A stretch of DNA of 64,000 bases from Paenisporosarcina antarctica (GCF_004367585.1 NZ_CP038015.1:2114001-2178000); one strand, 5' to 3'; counted from the first letter of the stretch, positions 17,961-26,671 are shown. Translations and numbers: made by a program. Notes: generated by a model not told the origin, from the sequence alone.

Positions 17961-18869
17961 ATGGGAAAGAAGACAAAAGTAGCATTTGCAATAGCAGCAG
18001 CTGGTGCCGCTGCTTGGGCAGGCTCTAAAGCTATCTCAAAACCTCAAAAACGACAAGATAAAGTATCACTGCAATACGAACATCCAATCATCTTAGCTCA
18101 TCGTGGTGGCTCTCTAATAGCCCCTGAAAACTCAATGGTCGCTTTCAAAAAGTCAGCGGAACTTGGTGTCCACGGATTTGAAATTGACATTAGACTAACA
18201 AAAAATGAAGAAATCATAGTTTTTCATGACGAATATGTAGATCGTACTACTGACGGTTCTGGACGTGTTGCTGATCTGACACTTTCTGAACTAAAGGCTT
18301 TTGATCTTGGTTATCAGTTTGTTAATGACCATCAAGAATTTGAGTATCGTGGTCAAGGTGAAACAGTCATTACGCTACGAGAATTGTTTGAAGAGTTTCC
18401 ACAAATGTTGATTAATATTGATATGAAGGATTCTCCTGAAACATATGAAGGTAGTTTAATTCCCTCAAAATTATGGCGATTAATTGAAGAACTTAACGTT
18501 CAAAATCGTATTGTCGTCACAAGTTTCTATGACGAACAAATCGACAGATTCAACTTATATGCACAAAATTCTGTAGCTTTAGGTGCTGGCGTAATAGAAG
18601 TTCGTAAAGCATATTCTGCGTTTACAAGTCAATTTGGACATTTGTATCATCCTCGTGCAGACGTAGTTCAAATTCCAGTAAAATCTGGTGTTTTCCCTTT
18701 AGATAGTGAAGGATTTATTCACTTCTTAACCAACTTAAATGTATCTGTTCATTACTGGACCATTAATGATTCTCAAACAATGGAAAGACTATTACAATTA
18801 GGTGCAAAGGGAATTATTACAGACCGACCCGATGTAGCATTGTCATTGCTCCCTGACAATCTTGCATAA
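17961..18869 (+). CDS. Glycerophosphodiester phosphodiesterase (GDPD) family protein
   Basis: 302 aa. A short N-terminal hydrophobic anchor (about residues 5-22, rich in alanine) suggests export or membrane attachment. The GDPD barrel follows: LAHRGGSLIAPENSM (catalytic His-Arg), EIDIRLTKNEEIIVFHDE with the metal-binding Glu/Asp and second His, and TDGSGRVADLTL. It would hydrolyse glycerophosphodiesters from phospholipid or teichoic acid turnover. I chose ATG 17961 because GAGGAGG lies 8 bases upstream; a TTG at 17940 would place that SD inside the gene. Confidence 0.92.
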   Translation: MGKKTKVAFAIAAAGAAAWAGSKAISKPQKRQDKVSLQYEHPIILAHRGGSLIAPENSMVAFKKSAELGVHGFEIDIRLTKNEEIIVFHDEYVDRTTDGSGRVADLTLSELKAFDLGYQFVNDHQEFEYRGQGETVITLRELFEEFPQMLINIDMKDSPETYEGSLIPSKLWRLIEELNVQNRIVVTSFYDEQIDRFNLYAQNSVALGAGVIEVRKAYSAFTSQFGHLYHPRADVVQIPVKSGVFPLDSEGFIHFLTNLNVSVHYWTINDSQTMERLLQLGAKGIITDRPDVALSLLPDNLA

Positions 18870-18908
18870 GAAAAAGGATGTGCGAGTAAAAGCACATCCT
18901 TTTTCTTA
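18868..18908. terminator. Terminator between GDPD gene and ricF (bidirectional)
   Basis: A 16-bp perfect stem: AAGAAAAAGGATGTGC with its complement around an 8-nt loop. It has A/T flanks on both sides, so it can serve both convergent genes. Confidence 0.88.
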
Positions 18909-18953
18909 TGGCATTCAATCCTTTAAAACAGTTTAGACTCGAAGCTTTTATAA

Positions 18954-19403
18954 TTAAGCTGAACAGCCGCAAGAACCACCAGTTCCACAACTTCCTGTGC
19001 TACAAGATGATGCAGTTGTAAAGAATGGATTGCTTACTGGGACCTCGACTGATTCAGATACGGTTTTACCTATTAGTAAGCTGACTCCATCTAACAAATC
19101 TTGCAATTCGTTTTCAGCTAGTTTTAAAGTGGCAACGCGTTCATTCATATCGAGTGCGCGTTTTTGTACACGAATAGACTTCATCACTTGTTGATAGTCA
19201 GGATGATACCTTCCGAAGCGTTGAACATCTTCATACTGTTCTTTTAAACGAGAAAAAGTAGCAATTTGTATTTTTAATAAGTCATCTGTATAGACTTCAA
19301 AATATGCTTCTTTAAAGCGTTCAGCTTGTTCGGAGGATAAAATCATCTGAGTTAAACTATCCCCTTCATCCAGGATGTTTGCCCATTCTAATGTCATCAT
19401 CAT
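18954..19403 (-). CDS. ricF: RicF (YlbF) family regulator
   Basis: 149 aa, the same length as B. subtilis YlbF. The helical core has the family stretch LKEQYEDVQRFGRYHPDY. The C-terminus is a cysteine-rich tail (SSCSTGSCGTGGSCGCSA, five Cys in about 18 residues). In B. subtilis the RicA-RicF-RicT complex carries iron-sulphur clusters and is needed for mRNA maturation by RNase Y, competence, biofilm and sporulation. Start ATG 19403 has GGGGGA 7 bases upstream. Confidence 0.9.
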   Translation of the reverse strand: MMMTLEWANILDEGDSLTQMILSSEQAERFKEAYFEVYTDDLLKIQIATFSRLKEQYEDVQRFGRYHPDYQQVMKSIRVQKRALDMNERVATLKLAENELQDLLDGVSLLIGKTVSESVEVPVSNPFFTTASSCSTGSCGTGGSCGCSA

Positions 19404-19490
19404 CGGACATTCCCCCAATCTATTCTAATCATAACAGATTGACTGACGAAATTAAATCAACTGAATTTGCTAATATTTAGGTACAATGAA

Positions 19491-19837
19491 ATGAAAGAAC
19501 AGCTATTTACGCAATTTCAAATTATTATCAAGTAGTCCACAAACGAAGATTTACTCATAATTAACAATTGGATGAATGGCTTTAAAAAGAAACAATCTGG
19601 GGAACTATCCTCCTATTTAGAAACAGGTTTACATATGGAATAAAAGTTGACTGACGATTTCTGCATAGTAATAAATCCAATGCAAACCATTCACATTCAC
19701 TACGGAAAGAATTTACTACAGTTACTAGCAACAGCGACAAAAGGTCATTTACATCGTGCTGTTTTTTTTCATAAAGTCCGAAAAACGTTAGCTATAGTTG
19801 TTGATGATCAAGGAAAATCATTGCTATTGGTACAACT
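19491..19837 (+). pseudogene. Possible decayed gene (one frame broken by two stops)
   Basis: A single reading frame starts at ATG 19491 and continues to the murE 3' end and beyond, interrupted by TAG at 19533 and TAA at 19641. The pieces look protein-like (STNEDLLIINNWMN, KKKQSGELSSYLETG, TLAIVVDDQGKSLLLVQL). I do not recognise the family. It could also be chance coding potential in spacer DNA. The part past 19838 is antisense to murE and probably means nothing. Confidence 0.35.
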
Positions 19838-21304
19838 TCATTTTTCGCTATTCCCAGTAGAAAATGAAGATAAAATTGTACGAACGGTTAATTCATCCGA
19901 AAAAGGAACAATATGCTTACCAATGTGTTGTGTAGCCTCATGCCCCTTCCCAGCAATGCATAGTAAATCTCCAGGCTGACATGAGCGCAGTGCCTGTTCA
20001 ATTGCAGTCGCTCGATCAATTTCTATATGAATTCTATTAGATGGCGGTAAATCTTTAATGATTTGCTGACAGATTTTTAAGGGATCTTCTGAACGAGGAT
20101 TATCCGATGTAACCCATAAGTTCTGCGCGTAAAGTGCTGCAATTTCACCCATTTCACTACGTTTAGATTGATCACGTTCGCCTCCACATCCAAATACAAC
20201 AAGTAGTCTCCCTTGCGTTATTTGCGCTGCGGATGAAAGAAAGTAATTCAAAGCTTCGGGCGTATGTGCATAATCAATGACGACTTTAAACGGCTGATTG
20301 ATGATAAATTGAAATCTACCTAAAGGTAATGTTAATTGTGGAAGAAAAGGAATAATCGAGGTCATTGGAATACCCATTTGCCTAACAGTCGCAATGGCTG
20401 CTGCAATATTTAATATATTATAAATTCCCGTAAACTCCACTTCAAAGGAAACTTCTTTTCCTTCATCATTGACCTTCAAGTTCATCGATAACGGTTTTAA
20501 TTCCTCTAACGATATATGCTGCTTTCCAAACCATTTAAGTTCCTTATTACTTCCTTTCCCGATTTCATACCAAAATGGATCGTCTTCGTTTATAACTATT
20601 TTATTTGCCAACTGCATTAATCTGCATTTGGCTTTTCTGTAAGCGTTTACTCCTTTGTGATCTTCTATATGATCATGACCAATGTTTAGAAAAACACCTT
20701 GTTTAATTGAACAATGGTCCAATCTATGTTGCTCTAACCCCATTGAAGACGCTTCAATAATCACGTGAGTTATGTTCATTTTTAAGAGTCTCATAAAAGT
20801 CTCATGTAGATAAGGTGCAGGCCATGTCGTTAATCTCGGGAATTCTTCTTCTACTTTTTTACCATCAATAGAAAGTCCGAGAGTCCCTATCACAGCAGTT
20901 TTATATCCAAGAAATGTGAGAATTTGACCAATTAGGTGACTTACAGTTGTCTTTCCATTCGTTCCAGTAACTGCTACAACATGTAATCTTTCTGAGGGAT
21001 TGCCATGGATGCGAGAGCTCGCATGTGAAAGAAAACTTCTTGTATTTGGCACAATTCCAAAGGCAACATCCTGGCTCCCCCGATCATCTTCCCTCTCTTC
21101 CGATATGATACAAACAGCACCATTTCTTATAGCTTCGTCTATATAGCTAGCTCCATTGGCATGTCTTCCTTTAATCACAACAAAAACATCACCTGGTTTC
21201 ACGTCTCTCGAATCATCTTTGACGCCGTTTATCCATTCGTTAATTGACCCATGTAACCACGTACACGGCCAGTCTTTTAATAACTCAGCAATGACAAATG
21301 CCAT
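19838..21304 (-). CDS. MurE-family UDP-MurNAc-tripeptide ligase, DAP-type paralogue
   Basis: 488-aa Mur ligase. The ATP loop GTNGKTT lies at residues 114-120. ASSMGLEQHRLD, IDYAHTPEAL, GCGGERDQSKR and AGKGHE follow in the normal order. The amino-acid selectivity motif DNPRSEDP (401-408) has the Arg that marks meso-diaminopimelate-adding MurE; lysine-adding enzymes differ here. The gene lies far from the dcw cluster, where murE normally sits. In lysine- or ornithine-wall Planococcaceae the spore cortex still contains DAP, so this may be a sporulation-specific DAP ligase. Start ATG 21304 has AGGAGG 6 bases upstream. Divergent to an aspartokinase-like gene. Confidence 0.9.
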   Translation of the reverse strand: MAFVIAELLKDWPCTWLHGSINEWINGVKDDSRDVKPGDVFVVIKGRHANGASYIDEAIRNGAVCIISEEREDDRGSQDVAFGIVPNTRSFLSHASSRIHGNPSERLHVVAVTGTNGKTTVSHLIGQILTFLGYKTAVIGTLGLSIDGKKVEEEFPRLTTWPAPYLHETFMRLLKMNITHVIIEASSMGLEQHRLDHCSIKQGVFLNIGHDHIEDHKGVNAYRKAKCRLMQLANKIVINEDDPFWYEIGKGSNKELKWFGKQHISLEELKPLSMNLKVNDEGKEVSFEVEFTGIYNILNIAAAIATVRQMGIPMTSIIPFLPQLTLPLGRFQFIINQPFKVVIDYAHTPEALNYFLSSAAQITQGRLLVVFGCGGERDQSKRSEMGEIAALYAQNLWVTSDNPRSEDPLKICQQIIKDLPPSNRIHIEIDRATAIEQALRSCQPGDLLCIAGKGHEATQHIGKHIVPFSDELTVRTILSSFSTGNSEK

Positions 21305-21361
21305 AGTACCCCTCCTACACAAAATTAAATTGACGGAATACATTACAGTCAAGGTAAGTTC

Positions 21362-21389
21362 ATCGTATGTAAGAATACGGGAAAGTGAC
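21362..21389 (-). promoter_or_regulatory. Possible sigma-E-like promoter upstream of the murE paralogue
   Basis: Minus strand: CATACGAT (21369-21362) matches the sigma-E -10 consensus CATACAAT at seven of eight bases. GTCACTTT (21389-21382) lies 12 bp upstream and is a partial -35 match with a slightly short spacer. Weak evidence, noted because the gene may be sporulation-specific. Confidence 0.35.
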
Positions 21390-21415
21390 ACTCATGAAAA
21401 TAAGGAGAGGGTTAA

Positions 21416-22159
21416 ATGATTGTCCAGAAATTTGGAGGCATCGCAATGAGAGATGCTGCATCACGTGAAAAATGTATTCAACACATAAAAGAAGGTTTAT
21501 CAAAATACAAATCCGTTATAGTGGTCGTATCGGCAATGGGACGCCTTGGAGACCCTTATTCAACCGATACGTTGATTCAAATATCAGACGCATTTCAAAC
21601 AGCACCTGAAGCTAAGGATGTTGCAGCAATATGTGGAGAGTTACTATCCTCATCCGTATTATTTGCAGAATGTTTAAAACAGCAAATCCCTTGTCAATTA
21701 GCATATGGATTGCAGGTAGGAATCTATACAGATGACCGATTCGGAGATGCTTCAATTATAAAAACAACCAATGAAGGCATTGAAGAATTACTTCAAAGCG
21801 TCCCTTGTGTCATTGTTCCCGGATTTCAAGGAATTACGACAGATCACCGTTTTACGACACTTGGACGTGGAGGTAGTGATTTAACTGCAATCGTGTTAGC
21901 CTCTATGTTGCAAGCTAAGGCAGTCGAATTTTATAAAGATGTACCTGGAGTTATGTCGAGTGACCCTAAAAGTTCAACAAAAGTTCAAAAATTGTCACAT
22001 GTCTCCTATTTAAAGCTTCAACATTTATGTGAGACGGCCAAACATCCAATCCTACAAAAAAAGGCAGTGGAGATGGCTGCTAAACACCACATTCCACTGC
22101 ATATACGTCCTTTTGGTTCTTCTGAAGAAGGAACCTGGATAGATTCCACCATTTACTGA
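21416..22159 (+). CDS. Aspartokinase-like protein lacking ACT domains
   Basis: 247 aa, only the amino-acid-kinase catalytic domain; normal aspartokinases have about 400 aa with two C-terminal ACT regulatory domains. Seen: IVQKFGGIAM (usually KFGGTS, so the Thr-Ser pair is changed), VVSAMGRLGDPYSTDTL (as in DAP-sensitive DapG-type enzymes), and FQGIT followed by TTLGRGGSDLTAI and EFYKDVPGVMSSDP. Without ACT domains it would be insensitive to lysine, threonine or DAP feedback if active. It is divergent to the DAP-type MurE, which suggests a shared role in DAP supply. The stop overlaps the convergent ylbC stop by 7 bp. The ATG follows AAGGAGAGG. Confidence 0.82.
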   Translation: MIVQKFGGIAMRDAASREKCIQHIKEGLSKYKSVIVVVSAMGRLGDPYSTDTLIQISDAFQTAPEAKDVAAICGELLSSSVLFAECLKQQIPCQLAYGLQVGIYTDDRFGDASIIKTTNEGIEELLQSVPCVIVPGFQGITTDHRFTTLGRGGSDLTAIVLASMLQAKAVEFYKDVPGVMSSDPKSSTKVQKLSHVSYLKLQHLCETAKHPILQKKAVEMAAKHHIPLHIRPFGSSEEGTWIDSTIY

Positions 22160-23229
22160 TTTTCCTGATCATTAATCTGTCGCTTTAAAAAGTTTTGGGT
22201 ATAGTACTTGCCAAATGTACCAACACCTAAATGAGTAAAATCTTCTTTTAGTAAGACTTTTCGATGTTCTATTGAATTGAACAAACTATGCACAACCTCA
22301 GCTGAATCATAATAATTTGAGGCACTATTTTCAGCTGCACTGTCATATGCAATTTGCGCATCATCCAATCGATTTTCTAAATTCCCAGAAGCAGAAGACT
22401 GGTTTGAAAAATAGTTTTGCATCGCCATATCTTCACTATGTTCCCTTGCAACTAAGCTTAGAGCCTCGTCTTCTTCCAAAGTAGGAATAGAATGCCTTGA
22501 GCGATATACATTTGTCAACTCAAATATTTGACGTTCATTTGATTCATCAATTAATTTCTGCATGGCTGTTGAAGGAACCGATGGAGCTAGCGAATCTCCT
22601 TTATAGGTCATTTCATATGGTTGATGAAGTACTAAAGTCCTTGGATCAGTAAATCGAATTGCTTCTACTTCTCCATCCACATTGTCCACATAAATTTGTG
22701 CAAATAATCCATCAAATTTCACTAATAATCGATTCCTATTATCTAATTCATTGATTGAAAATATATAAACATTTGAATCAATTTGTACGGAGATTTCCGA
22801 TTCAATAATGGTAAAGCGATATAATTCATCAATCGTTTGTCCAACTTGGTAAGGTGAAGCATCCAGATTTTCTCCAGCAATGTACACTTGATTTATAATA
22901 CCTTTGGATATACCTACCAACATAAAAGTAGTGAGTGAATTGTTGTAGACCCACCAATCATAGCCAAAAGCGGATGGCTCAATTCGATTGGGTTCACCAA
23001 AAGTGTCGATCAGTTTATTTGTTTTTTGACCTACAAATGTAGAAAGTCCCTTATCTGGTCGAGAAATCGTATCTGTTCCTGTAAGAGGAAACAATTTTTC
23101 TTGTGGCAATGCTTGACCAGTTGAACCCGGAGCTTCTAGTAATTCATTTTCTTGAATAGTTTGATCCGAATAAAACATGACAGTTAAGATAATTGCTAAT
23201 ATAATTAAGGTTCGAACCAATACCTTCAA
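22153..23229 (-). CDS. ylbC: CAP-domain protein with N-terminal CAP-associated domain (YlbC-like)
   Basis: 358 aa. An N-terminal membrane anchor or signal (about residues 5-22) is followed by a CAP-associated domain (about 60-200) and a C-terminal CAP/SCP domain (about 235-350). The CAP domain has FELTNVYRSRHSIPTLEEDEALSLVAREHSEDM and AENSASNY, typical of YkwD/YlbC proteins outside the membrane. Function unknown. TTG start with AGGAG 9 bases upstream. Confidence 0.88.
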   Translation of the reverse strand: MKVLVRTLIILAIILTVMFYSDQTIQENELLEAPGSTGQALPQEKLFPLTGTDTISRPDKGLSTFVGQKTNKLIDTFGEPNRIEPSAFGYDWWVYNNSLTTFMLVGISKGIINQVYIAGENLDASPYQVGQTIDELYRFTIIESEISVQIDSNVYIFSINELDNRNRLLVKFDGLFAQIYVDNVDGEVEAIRFTDPRTLVLHQPYEMTYKGDSLAPSVPSTAMQKLIDESNERQIFELTNVYRSRHSIPTLEEDEALSLVAREHSEDMAMQNYFSNQSSASGNLENRLDDAQIAYDSAAENSASNYYDSAEVVHSLFNSIEHRKVLLKEDFTHLGVGTFGKYYTQNFLKRQINDQENQ

Positions 23230-23380
23230 TAAGGACAGCTCCTAACTAAGAAATTGATAAGCCTATTATATCAGTATAAAACACTTTGACACAATGTTGC
23301 CATTGCAACAACCGAGAAATTACACTATTATTAAATGGAGTTCGTGACATAAGGTAAGCATGTAAAAGGAGGACGATTGT

Positions 23381-23746
23381 ATGTATTTTGAAAACACAGG
23401 TATAGAGAATACAGCAGCAGATTTAGAATTATTAGATGAAATCATGTTAAACCATGGTCTTGTACGTGAAGGACAATGGGATTATGAACGTGTTACATAT
23501 GACAAGAAATTTGAAATTAAAGAAGGTACATTCTACTTACGTATTTTCGGCTTCACAAAAAATGGAGATGTTGGTGCTCACGATGCGATCATCACATTGA
23601 TGAAACCAGTTGTTGGTAAACACTATTACCCACATGGGGTTGAGTATGGTGACCAAGAAGTCTTTCCGTCACATCTAGTAAAATCATGTCAACAAACATT
23701 AAAAGCTGTTAAAGAAGACATAAAAGCATTTGAAATCCGCTTATAA
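23381..23746 (+). CDS. YugN-like family protein (YlbA)
   Basis: 121-aa soluble protein of the YugN-like family, corresponding in position to ylbA of B. subtilis. Features: LLDEIMLNHGLVREGQWDYERVTYD, then a repeated beta pattern and KHYYPHGVEYG. Function unknown. The ATG follows AAAAGGAGG and a strong terminator follows, so it is monocistronic. Confidence 0.85.
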   Translation: MYFENTGIENTAADLELLDEIMLNHGLVREGQWDYERVTYDKKFEIKEGTFYLRIFGFTKNGDVGAHDAIITLMKPVVGKHYYPHGVEYGDQEVFPSHLVKSCQQTLKAVKEDIKAFEIRL

Positions 23747-23750
23747 TAAG

Positions 23751-23784
23751 ACGCTGAAGAATATTTTTTCTTCAGCGTTTTTTC
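23751..23784 (+). terminator. Terminator of the YugN-like gene
   Basis: ACGCTGAAGAA pairs perfectly with TTCTTCAGCGT around a short T-rich loop, followed by TTTTT. Confidence 0.9.
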
Positions 23785-23849
23785 TTTGTCTGTTCAAATG
23801 GTTAGATGTTGTTTATACTTAAATTATATGGACAAATGAGGTGTTGCGA

Positions 23850-24908
23850 ATGCCAAAATGGATTACAAAGAAATTTTTGATTATTGCTTTAATGATTTTA
23901 TTACTAATTGTCTTCATTACGTTTGTACTCCCTCTTGCAATACCAATTCTGTTAGCGTTATTGACAGCATTCTTACTTGAGCCTGTAGTAAAATGGAGCA
24001 AAGAAAAACTTAAATGGAACCGAAAACCAGCAGTCATTACAGTATTCATTTTATTTTTGGTCATTATTACTGCTATTTTATATTTAATTATCACCCAATT
24101 AATTGGTCAGATTATTCAATTCACTAAATTTGCACCTGATTACTTTAATACATTGACACTTGCTTGGATGAATGTTCAAAGTAAATTATTTAGTTTTACA
24201 CAAGGAATGCCAATTGAAGTTGTTTCTTCGATTAACAAAGAATTAGATCAGTTTTTAAAACTTATGCAAGAAGCAATTTTAGCTTTTGTTAGCTATGAAA
24301 GCATTACCAATTTATTAACAGGTATTCCAAATTTCTTAGTCAGTTTTATTGTATACATAATCACATTGTTTTTATTTATGTTAGATTTAACAGATTTAAA
24401 GAAAATGGTATTTCGACATTTAACACCCGCAACTGCTGAAAAAGTTCGTTTTATGACTTCTCGATTAAATTCTGTCGTATTTGGTTTAATAAAGGCACAG
24501 TTCCTAGCAAGTTTATTTATATTAGTGGCTAGTTTTATTGGTTTGTTATTCATTGCACCTAAATATGCCATCGTGATGTCCCTAGTTATTTGGATAATCG
24601 ATATTATTCCTATATTAGGTTCAATTGCAATAGTTGGACCATGGGCCTTGTATCAATTTGCTACTGGAGACATTGCGCTTGGAACAAAATTAGCAATTTT
24701 AAGCCTAGTGTTGCTAGTCATTCGTAGAGCTGTTGAACCAAAATTAATGGGCTCTCAAATTGGTTTGTCCCCTCTTGCCACACTAATTGCTATGTTTATT
24801 GGATTACAACTCTTTGGCTTTTTAGGTATATTAATCGGACCATTTATCGTCATCATTTTCACAACAGCTAAAGAAGCAGGCATAATAAAAACGGAATTTA
24901 AATTATAA
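23850..24908 (+). CDS. AI-2E transporter family membrane protein (YtvI-type)
   Basis: 352-aa polytopic protein of the AI-2E/PerM family. It has two or three N-terminal membrane segments, a central amphipathic region (about residues 100-150) and a C-terminal group of four or five segments containing VIWIIDIIPILGSIAIVGPWAL and the conserved EPKLMGSQIGLSPLATLIAMFIG. The closest named match by general character is sporulation protein YtvI; substrate unknown. Start ATG 23850 has GAGGTG 6 bases upstream. Not at this place in B. subtilis. Confidence 0.85.
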   Translation: MPKWITKKFLIIALMILLLIVFITFVLPLAIPILLALLTAFLLEPVVKWSKEKLKWNRKPAVITVFILFLVIITAILYLIITQLIGQIIQFTKFAPDYFNTLTLAWMNVQSKLFSFTQGMPIEVVSSINKELDQFLKLMQEAILAFVSYESITNLLTGIPNFLVSFIVYIITLFLFMLDLTDLKKMVFRHLTPATAEKVRFMTSRLNSVVFGLIKAQFLASLFILVASFIGLLFIAPKYAIVMSLVIWIIDIIPILGSIAIVGPWALYQFATGDIALGTKLAILSLVLLVIRRAVEPKLMGSQIGLSPLATLIAMFIGLQLFGFLGILIGPFIVIIFTTAKEAGIIKTEFKL

Positions 24909-24955
24909 AAAAGTACCAACCTCTAATTATTATTAGAAGGCTGGTACTTTTTTTA
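24906..24955. terminator. Bidirectional terminator between the AI-2E gene and ctaM
   Basis: AAAAAAGTACCAACCT pairs with AGGCTGGTACTTTTTT around an AT-rich loop. A runs on one side and T runs on the other serve both convergent genes. Confidence 0.85.
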
Positions 24956-25414
24956 AAATCCTAAAATAGCTTTAAAAACAGAAGTTGTTTCTCCACCATG
25001 GTATATAACATAGAGAAGTAAATAAACTGCTACTCCTGTAATGGCTGTAAAAAACCAAATAATACTCGTTATTGGTCCAAGCTTGCGATGTCTCGTTAAA
25101 TTATTTTTATATCCAGCCCAGATTGTGATTAGACCAAAAACGGCACCTGTTGTAGCAAGTATTATGTGAAATACTAAAAAAATTGTGTAGTAAATTTTAT
25201 ATTCTTCAGGGCCACCAAATGCCGTATTTCCAACGAACACTGTTCTTGACGCGTAGATAATGAAGAATGATAGTGCGGCAATAGCTGCGGCAAACATTAC
25301 TTTTTTATGGGCTTCAATTTTCCGTTGTATAATCAACGTCCAACCTATAGCCACAAGAACTGCACTTAACACAATAAAGAAGGTACTAATTGTCGGTAAT
25401 AAAGGTAAACTCAT
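24953..25414 (-). CDS. DUF420 membrane protein, CtaM-type oxidase maturation factor
   Basis: 153 aa with four membrane segments. DUF420 proteins encoded near cta genes (CtaM in Staphylococcus aureus) are needed for activity of haem A-containing oxidases. Conserved histidines and polar residues lie in the helices (EAHKKVMFAA, FLVFHIILATTGAVFG, RHRKLG). It follows ctaG on the same strand, 39 bp away, so probably one operon. The ATG follows TTAGGAGA. The B. subtilis name for this family is YozB. Confidence 0.82.
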   Translation of the reverse strand: MSLPLLPTISTFFIVLSAVLVAIGWTLIIQRKIEAHKKVMFAAAIAALSFFIIYASRTVFVGNTAFGGPEEYKIYYTIFLVFHIILATTGAVFGLITIWAGYKNNLTRHRKLGPITSIIWFFTAITGVAVYLLLYVIYHGGETTSVFKAILGF

Positions 25415-25453
25415 TTAATTTTCTCCTAACACTCACTAAAGTATGAAAGTTAA

Positions 25454-26368
25454 TTATTTGTTTGCTGCAAAAGCTTGTCGATCTAACAACGCTTTATTGG
25501 TAATCTCTTCTGCGTTATCTTGTTCAGATCGATACCACTGGAAGAACACCATCGCTAAGATTACTCCATAAATCACTTCTTGAATCATTTTCATAATTAC
25601 GCCACCTAATTGCTGATCTTCGATGGCTGGCATACTTGTAAAAAGTTCTGGACCTGATAATGTCAATCCTGACAAAACGGAAGCAGGAACACATAACTCC
25701 ATTGCTTTTAACCACGCCTCTCCACTTGTATAAGTTGCATACATCGGTTGATCTGCAAAAATGATTAATGCACAAGCAGGAGTAATTAGAATTGCACTAC
25801 CAATTATATAGCCAATCTTACTTAAGCCATGTACCTGATGTTCGCCTTCTAATTTATTCATAATTGGCCACCATAATAAAATGGAGGATATAAATAGAAT
25901 TAATGTAAATAGACTATGATAAATTTCATTTTGTTTAACCACATCAAAAATGACTGGAATATGATAAAACGAGAACAAACCACTAAATACAATTAAAGCT
26001 AATAAGGGTTTTGTAAAGAATCGAAACATAGGTTTAATAAACCGATTGTCAACTACTTTCCGCCATATCCAAATTGGAATTCCTGTAATAAATAACGGAG
26101 GAATTAACATTAAGAGTAAGGCCATCTGCGCCATATGAACAGAAAATAAAATATGACCTATCAAATCTACTGGTGATCCCTTCACAATGTAAAGTAATCC
26201 AATAGCAATCACAAAAGCGCTTGCTTCTTTTTTACTCAAAGCTTGACTACCTTCAAACAGATGTCGTTTTTTGATAGTAATAAAAAAGTACATAGCAATT
26301 AAAACTATGGTTGATAATATGAAAAACGGACTCCACAAAGCTTGAAATCCAAATATACTTAAAGGCAT
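25454..26368 (-). CDS. ctaG: Cytochrome c oxidase assembly factor CtaG (caa3 type)
   Basis: 304-aa membrane protein with about seven segments, needed for formation of active caa3 oxidase in B. subtilis. Conserved features include HILFSVHMAQMALLLMLIPPLFITGIP (about residues 72-98), FSFYHIPVIFD and LLWWPIMNKL. It has its own promoter behind the ctaF terminator and is probably cotranscribed with the DUF420 gene. The ATG has AAGGAGTG upstream. Confidence 0.93.
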   Translation of the reverse strand: MPLSIFGFQALWSPFFILSTIVLIAMYFFITIKKRHLFEGSQALSKKEASAFVIAIGLLYIVKGSPVDLIGHILFSVHMAQMALLLMLIPPLFITGIPIWIWRKVVDNRFIKPMFRFFTKPLLALIVFSGLFSFYHIPVIFDVVKQNEIYHSLFTLILFISSILLWWPIMNKLEGEHQVHGLSKIGYIIGSAILITPACALIIFADQPMYATYTSGEAWLKAMELCVPASVLSGLTLSGPELFTSMPAIEDQQLGGVIMKMIQEVIYGVILAMVFFQWYRSEQDNAEEITNKALLDRQAFAANK

Positions 26369-26399
26369 CGAATATCACTCCTTTTTCTTCAGTACCCTT

Positions 26400-26428
26400 A
26401 TTATAAATCTCCAGCTCCATAACATCAA
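26400..26428 (-). promoter_or_regulatory. Sigma-A-like promoter of ctaG
   Basis: Minus strand TTGATG (26428-26423), 17-bp spacer, TATAAT (26405-26400), about 30 bp before the ctaG start. Confidence 0.75.
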
Positions 26429-26618
26429 TGAACGAACTATGAACAATTCACCAAAGATAGCGAGAAGCTCCTATTAGCTTTATGTTTGGCAGTCTGAATA
26501 AGTGAATGAATGTGCTACTTCACTTCATTGTGTCCCAATCTTAATAGTCGAGTGGCGTTAGACATAGTTATCAAAGTATGAATCTATAGTTCAAAAAAAC
26601 TAATTCTTTCTCATTCCA

Positions 26619-26659
26619 CAAAAAAAGAGCGAAGAAAATGTTATTTTCCTCGCTCTTTT
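26619..26659 (-). terminator. Terminator of the ctaCDEF operon
   Basis: Minus strand: AAAAGAGCGAGGAAAATAA pairs with its near-complement ending CTTCGCTCTTTT, followed by Ts. Confidence 0.88.
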
Positions 26660-26671
26660 CAATTATTAAAT

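Larger units (their letters stand above)
26369..26671. other. 303-bp interval between ctaG and ctaF
   Basis: Contains the ctaF terminator (26619-26659) and the ctaG promoter (26400-26428). The middle part (about 26430-26600) has no ORF, hairpin or other feature I can support. Confidence 0.6.

Noticed and set aside
19838-19979. Continuation of the plus-strand frame into the murE 3' end
   Set aside because: It is fully antisense to conserved MurE C-terminal codons, so the open frame is probably coincidental.
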